Part shown: one piece after another, positions 58,961-64,000 of the stretch | How the letters are laid out: every line of letters begins with the position of its first letter | Numbering within the stretch: position 1 is the stretch's first letter | From: Topomyia yanbarensis | Taxonomy: Eukaryota; Arthropoda; Insecta; Diptera; Culicidae | Direction: 5' to 3' | Length of the DNA stretch: 64,000 nt | Assembly: GCF_030247195.1 (NCBI RefSeq) | Contig: NC_080672.1 | Span: forward strand, 93,444,113 to 93,508,112 | Notes under the pieces: model-generated | Told to the model about the DNA's origin: nothing | Seen by the model: only the letters and a program-made list of their open reading frames with translations | The model's database searches: none | Translations under genes and position numbers: made by a program

Positions 58961-60800
58961 GTCTAGATTCTAGACTGTGAACTCTGGACTCTGCACTCTT
59001 CACGCTGAATTCTAGATACCGGGTTCTGGCCTCGATATTTTGTGCTATGGACTCTGAACTATGGTCTCTGAGGTCTTGATTCTGGACTCTGGAATCCGAA
59101 CTCTAGACTCTGAAGTCTGGACTCTGGAATCTGCATTTGGGACTCTGGATTCTGGACTCTTGGCTCTCCCCTCGGGACTCTGGATTGTGGGTTCTGGTCT
59201 CTGGACTATGGACACTGAACTTTAGATTCTGGACTCTTCACTCCCATCGCTGGATGATAGACTCCTAGTGCTGGCCTCGAATGTACGTACTATGCACGCT
59301 GGACTCTGAACCATGGGCTCTGATATCAGGGGTCTTGATTCTTCACTTTGGAATCTGAACTCTAGACTCTGGACTCTGAACTTTATGCTCTGCAGTCGGG
59401 TCTCTGGATTCTGGACTATGGGCTCTCTTCTCGGGACTCTGGTCTCTGGATTCTGATCTCTGTGCTCTGAGCACGGGACAATGGGCTTAGTATTTTGGGT
59501 TGAGGACTCTGGTTTCTGGACTCTGGTCTCTGGACTCTGAACTCTGGTCTCAGGATTCTCGTCTCTGGACTCTGAGCTCTAGATTCTGGACTTTGAACTC
59601 TTGATGCTGTGCTCTTTACGTTGTGTTCTGGAATCTGGACTCTCGCCTCGAGATTCTGTGTTATGAACTCTGATTTTCTGGCCTCTGAGTTCTGGGCTCT
59701 GTGCTTTGGAGTCTGAACTCTTGCCTCAGTATTTTGGGTTAAGTACTTCGGGCTCTGGATTCTGGTCTTAGAGCTCTGCATTCTGGCCACAGTAATTTGG
59801 GTTGAGGACTCTGGACCCAGGATTCTCGACTCTGTTCTCTGCACTCTGGACTCTGCATTCTTAACTCTAGATTCTGAGCTCTCACCTCGAGATTCTGTGC
59901 TATGAACTCTGGACTGTAGACTGTAGTCTCTGAGCTATGGGCTCTGGGTCTTGATTCTGGACTTTAGACTCTGAAGTGTGGACCTGTACTCTGTACCAGG
60001 GATGCCACATTGAAATCTGTGTTTCGGTCAAAAAAATCTTTTTACCATCTGTGATGACTGAAACAGGAAAAAATCTGTGAAAATCTGAGAAATTTCCCAA
60101 AAATCTGTGAAAAATCACAATATTTCCAAAAATCTGTGGAAATCTGTGAAATTTTCATCAAAATGCCAAAAATCTGTCATCTGTGAAAAAGAATCTGTGA
60201 TCAAAAATTGTGCAAAAAATCTGTGACATTACAGAAAAATCTGTGAATATGGTAACCCTGCTCTGTACTCGGGACTCTGGATTGTGGATTCCTGACTCTG
60301 GCCTCTCTCCTCGGGACTCTGGGTTCTGGTCGCTGGGCTATGGAATCTAAACTCTGGATTATCGAATCTGAACTCTGGATTCTGGAATCTGGACTCTTAA
60401 CTCTGGTCTCACTACTTTGGGTTAGAGGCTCATGACTTTGGGCTCTAGGCTCTAGATTATGTACTGAGGAGTCTGGGCTCAGTATTTTGGGATAAGATCT
60501 CTAGACTCTGGTTTCTGGTCTCTGGGCTCTGGACTCTTGGTTTTGGACTTTGGGCTCTGGCATCTGAACTCTGAACTCTGGGCTCTGAACTCTGCGCTCT
60601 GGACTCTGCACTCGGAACTCTGGATTCTGGACTCTGAGCTTCGGTACTCTGGGTTCTGATCGCTGCTCTATGGACTCAGGACACTGCATTCTCGACACTG
60701 AATTCAGGATTGTGAACTGTAGACTCGCCTCAGTATTTTGGGTTAAGGACTCGCGACTCTCGATTCTGGTCTCTCTCCTCGGGATTCTGGCTATGGAATC
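58961..60800. repeat. Heptanucleotide (GGACTCT-type) minisatellite, ~1.6 kb
   Basis: Two blocks (58961-59996 and 60261-60800) consist of 7-bp units such as GGACTCT, GGATTCT, GAACTCT and GGTCTCT, highly diverged but in register. A longer phrase, CTCAGTATTTTGGGTTAAG or variants, recurs at about 59488, 59722, 59788, 60408, 60478 and 60728, marking a higher-order organisation. Because 7 is not a multiple of 3, minus-strand frames stay open as 7-residue repeats (RVQSPES-like); I regard these as artefacts. A 264-bp MITE splits the array. Confidence 0.9.
59997..60260. mobile_element. hAT-like MITE inserted in the minisatellite
   Basis: Left end CAGGGATGCCACATT; right end on the minus strand CAGGGTTACCATATTC. 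The flanking 8 bp CTCTGTAC are identical on both sides (59989-59996, 60261-60268), though the host repeat is CTCTG-rich, so part of that match could be by register. The interior contains about a dozen AAATCTGTGA or ATCTGTGAAA motifs in one orientation. No ORF. Confidence 0.7.
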
Positions 60801-61034
60801 TAGATACTATACAGTAGGTAATACAATCTATGTTGAGGTTACTTATGCTATCTCAAGTTGTTACCATCGTGTTATGTTGCTATCAACGTTTGTTATAAAT
60901 GTGATATTCCTAGGAATTTTCTTATTTTAACACCTAAAGGTTTCTACTTTATAACAATACTTGATAGGAATTTTTTCGTAACAAACCATCAGCATGAGTT
61001 ATTATTGTGTTATTCCTTTCTGATCAGAATACAT
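60801..61034. other. AT-rich spacer
   Basis: No recognised feature between the minisatellite and the LINE fragment. Confidence 0.3.
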
Positions 61035-61515
61035 GTGAGCTCTGATATGAGACACGCCTTATTTGAAAGAATGCAAGCACGAGGCATTTCACGTGGATTA
61101 GTCATGCCTGTCGTGTTGTGCGCAATGAAGGCAGTGTTGAGTCACTTTCCAATATAGAAGTTTCCTTTACGGTTCTTGAACCAATGCTATGGAAGTTCTA
61201 CCTTCCTGCATAAGTCGAGATAGATTCATAGGATCTGTACGTTTATGCTGGAGGTTGATTTGTGCCATTCTAACTGTTGTTGATTAGAAAACTGTACATT
61301 TCATTTCCAACTTATATTGCACAACAACTAGGGGACACCAAGCTGTTGTGTCAGAGATTCGCATAACACAATAATGGCAAAACCCAAAATGCTTCGTGCG
61401 CGACTGGCATATTTTGGAACCTGCACCTTGATTTAGAGACACCTATTTTCAGTCGCTCCATACGACGTGGGCGCAGGGACCCAGCTGCTCGATTCTTGGC
61501 CGGATGCCACATGGC
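61035..61515 (-). repeat. Second copy of LOA/Jockey-type LINE 5' region (decayed)
   Basis: Matches 52480-53060 in the same orientation. The endonuclease start is at 61035-61270 (ATGCAAGCACGAGGCATTTC, AAGTTTCCTTTACGG, GTACGTTTATGCTGGAGG) and the 5' UTR at 61270-61515 (GTGTCAGAGATTCGCATAAC, CGTGCGCGACTGG, CGGATGCCACATGG). It carries deletions relative to the 52-kb copy and has no open frame. Confidence 0.65.
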
Positions 61516-62325
61516 CTCTGAGCGGGTTCGTCTGTACACATCAATCAAGCAAAATTTCACCGAACTACAATAGCCGAAAAAATTCGGAAAAATGATGCCG
61601 ATCATCGGCGTAAAATTTCGGTGTGTAGAGCGAACGTTTCTCTGCGTAATGCAGAATACTGGTGAGTTCGCTCGGCACTTCCCAGGCTTCGTTCGCTATT
61701 GAGTACAATTTAAACCCTCGTCGGATCGCATGACACTATTGAAATGGGTTCCCTGTTTGATGAGTTTTTACCACCGTAACAGGTGGTCCGTAGTGCAGTT
61801 CTTAACCGGTTGAAATAACGACTACTGACACTAAACGGCTTATCTAGGCAGCTCGGAGAAAGAAGCTGACACTGCTGAACAGCTTCCTTAGATAGCCGAA
61901 TAGCCAGCTATTGCTGCGCATATATCTCTTTTTTTCAAATAACAACCTTACCATTGAGTTCCCGTGTGTTTTGCAATATCTAAAAGCCATCATCTTTAAT
62001 TTCAAAATGGTGCCAATCATCGAATTTCGTTAACTATTGACCACCCTCTTTCAAAATGGTGTCAATTATCAGATTCTGTCATCTACGCACCACCTCCTTT
62101 TATTCGGCACCCATATTGATGGTAGTTTTCTAGGTTTTCTGATAACCGTAAATTGCCATGTTGGATTACTGAATCACCTTGATCAATAAATTATTATTTT
62201 ATACGCAAGTTACACATGTTTCTATACCACACGATTCACTGCAGGAATATCCGGGTGAGTGACAAATAATTCTAGCAGCCGCTTTATACTTTGCGTGTGG
62301 TGACTGATATGTTGTTATTACCTCT
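61516..62325. other. Non-coding DNA, nothing recognised
   Basis: A phrase AAAATGGTGCCAATCATCG (about 62006) is partly repeated at about 62050 (AAAATGGTGTCAATTATC). No gene. Confidence 0.3.
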
Positions 62326-62335
62326 CTTAAGACAA

Positions 62336-62502
62336 TTTTTTTTATTTCAATTATAGAGGTTTTAACCTTAAGGTCATTTGCCTCTTCGGGTTAGAAAAAT
62401 CTCTTAGGAAAAATTTCTAACCCCATGTGCGGGGTCGAGACTCGAACCCAGGTGCGCTGCGTACAAGGCAATCGATTTACCAATACGCTACGCCCACTCC
62501 CC
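62336..62502 (-). mobile_element. tRNA-derived SINE, copy 3
   Basis: Same family and orientation as the other two: GGGGAGTGGGCGTAGCGTAT start, B box GGTTCGAGTCT, GGGTTAGAAA hairpin, A-rich tail. An exact 10-bp duplication CTTAAGACAA lies at 62326-62335 and 62503-62512. Confidence 0.9.
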
Positions 62503-62512
62503 CTTAAGACAA

Positions 62513-63419
62513 ATATGTTCTATTTAATAATGCAATAATTTTTGTTAAAAGATTGTTAAGAACTGCTTTTCAGAGAGATGATTGTCGCTCAATAGTCACC
62601 TCTTCTAAAATAGCTATCAGAATCAGAACTTTAACTATTAACTATTTTTAAAATTAAATTTTTAAAATGATTGTTAATTTACAGAAAACGGTTGACGGTT
62701 TTAGTTTTATTTTTATACAGAAACACAGAGACAAATAAGTTAAGGGAAAGTGATCGGTTGTCGGCACCCCTGCATAACTTTTGAAAGAGAGTAGACATGG
62801 ACAGTCTGATAAATATCATTTATGTGTTATATTAGCACATCTTTTTGTACCGATTGCTGAAGCAAACAGACTCGAATGTTCTGTTCTACAACCAATATAT
62901 ATTTTTTAAACAAGTGAAACTCTACTTAAAAGTTTGTTTGAGATTTGCTTATTGATATAGAAAGAAGTACATCGTATGCGCATCGAATATTTACGCTGTG
63001 AATTTTCTTCTATTTTGTGATTCAACATTGAATGGCACCGATAAGACGGCCTTAATTTTTGTTTGTTCAGTTTTCAAAAAGGTTACTAAAAACGGTTGTC
63101 GGCACCCAAACATGGTCGGTTGCTGGCACCCCATTTTTAGGACAAATGCTTCTCAATTACCTAATCGGATCGATCTTTGGCACCATTCTGAAACCCAGAA
63201 AGGCGACATCCGGTTTAGCGTTTTACATTTACATAAAGAAAACCCACCTGGTCGTGTTTTCACCGCTAGGTCGCACTGTATATATCAGATTGTCACGACC
63301 AAAAAATTGGGAGGGTATAACGGGGGTACCCTGTAGTCTCCTCACCCTTTGGTTTCTATTTGATTTGTCTAAAGCTTTGGCCAAAACAATGCCGCAGTGG
63401 AAGGAATCCGACCAAAAAG
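62513..63419. other. Non-coding DNA with GGTTGTCGGCACCC repeats
   Basis: CGGTTGTCGGCACCC occurs at about 62756 and 63095, and CGGTTGCTGGCACCCC at about 63118. The frames 62998-63427 include these boxes but show no known motif. Confidence 0.3.
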
Positions 63420-64000
63420 GCAATTAGTTGGAAGCCGCTGAAAAAGTATGACAATATGTACACCAAAAGTTGCGGAATTTTTAAGGAAAAAAATACAATT
63501 AAATTTGTTCACCGCACGCACTTCTGACCGGAGATATGGGCTTTTGAAGATCCGGAACATTACCGGTATTCATCAAATCTGAGGTCTAATTAAGAACCCG
63601 CAGTGAAAGTACAAGGGATTATACTCTCTAAGTTGCGGAAAACTCTAGCGATCAAGACGCAATCAAATTTGATAACCGCACGCACTTGTGACCGGAGACA
63701 TGGGGCTTTGAAAATCCGGAACATTACCGGTTTTCATCAAATCAGAGGCCTAAAACTCCTTCTTGATCGCTAGAGTTTTCCGCAACTTTGAGGGTATAAT
63801 TATTTGAAGTTTTTCAGTGGTTTCTGAATTAGGCCTCTGATTTTATGAAAACCGGTAATGTTCCGGATCTTCAAAACCCCATATCTCCGGTCACAAGTGC
63901 GTGGGGTGAACAAATTTGATTGCATTTTATTTCCTAAAAAATTCTGCAACTTTTGGTGCATATATTATCATAATTTTTTAGCGGCTTCCAATGAATTGCC
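63420..64000. mobile_element. Foldback element at the window end (possibly continues)
   Basis: The left edge GGCAATTAGTTGGAAGCCGC is inverted at the right edge (GCGGCTTCCAATGAATTGCC, ending at 64000). Two direct units (CGCACGCACTTSTGACCGGA, then ATCCGGAACATTACCGGT) lie at about 63510 and 63680. The inverted unit (ACCGGTAATGTTCCGGAT, TCCGGTCACAAGTGCG) is at about 63853-63902. TTGCGGAAAACTCTAGCGAT CAAG near 63636 is inverted near 63763. So the structure is a palindrome with one arm partly duplicated. No coding sequence. Confidence 0.65.

Noticed and set aside
59416..59844. 142-residue minus-strand frame with PESRVQS-like repeats
   Set aside because: It lies wholly in the heptanucleotide minisatellite; the 7-residue periodicity follows from a 7-bp unit.

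Overview
The window is insect nuclear DNA, most likely from a culicine mosquito (Aedes-like). It is AT-rich and packed with transposon relics. It carries an R1-type LINE, a LOA/Jockey-type LINE, Transib-like, hAT and Tc1-type DNA transposons, tRNA-derived SINEs, and a very abundant-looking repeat with a CCGGCCCGGAGGGCCGAG core. There is no bacterial-style operon, no rRNA, no true tRNA and no confidently recognisable host gene. The species call is inference from the repeat content.

Layout. 1-0.5 kb: 3' end of a transposase-like ORF with a poly(A) signal. 0.5-8 kb: mostly unrecognised AT-rich DNA. 8.2-11.3 kb: two MITE-like hairpin or TIR elements and a Transib-like element (10339-11204, 5-bp duplication CGGCG) inserted in a GC-rich CGCCG block. 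12-15.4 kb: a dispersed repeat and a 2-kb foldback. 15.4-17.3 kb: GC-richer DNA that could be gene-associated. 18-27.6 kb: duplicated dispersed repeats, a Ty3/gypsy integrase fragment and a SINE. 27.7-31.2 kb: a 5'-truncated, frameshifted R1-clade LINE with a tandem-repeat 3' UTR. 31.9-32.7 kb: a repeat swollen by about 550 bp of CATA microsatellite. 35.9-37.1 kb: a complete-looking LINE insertion that carries only ORF1. 38.1-39.4 kb: a broken transposase-like gene of a family I cannot name with confidence, with a second fragment at 50.1-50.4 kb. 40.2 kb: a 274-bp TA microsatellite. 45.0-47.7 kb: a hAT element with an exact 8-bp duplication and nested MITEs. 48.1-51.1 kb: a large inverted duplication. 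51.1-53.2 kb: LOA/Jockey-type LINE fragments. 53.8-57.4 kb: a long-palindrome Transib-like element interrupted by a Tc1 element with IR/DR ends. 59-60.8 kb: a heptanucleotide minisatellite interrupted by a hAT-like MITE. 62.3 kb: a third SINE. 63.4-64 kb: a foldback running off the window end.

Nothing here works together as a pathway. The interest lies in transposon biology. Three Transib-like termini start with CACAGTG, the same heptamer as vertebrate V(D)J recombination signals. One element has a nonamer-like ACAAAACCT 23 bp from one heptamer and CCAAAACCT 12 bp from the other, which is a 12/23 arrangement in an invertebrate transposon. Several nested insertions have exact target duplications, so the order of events can be read directly.
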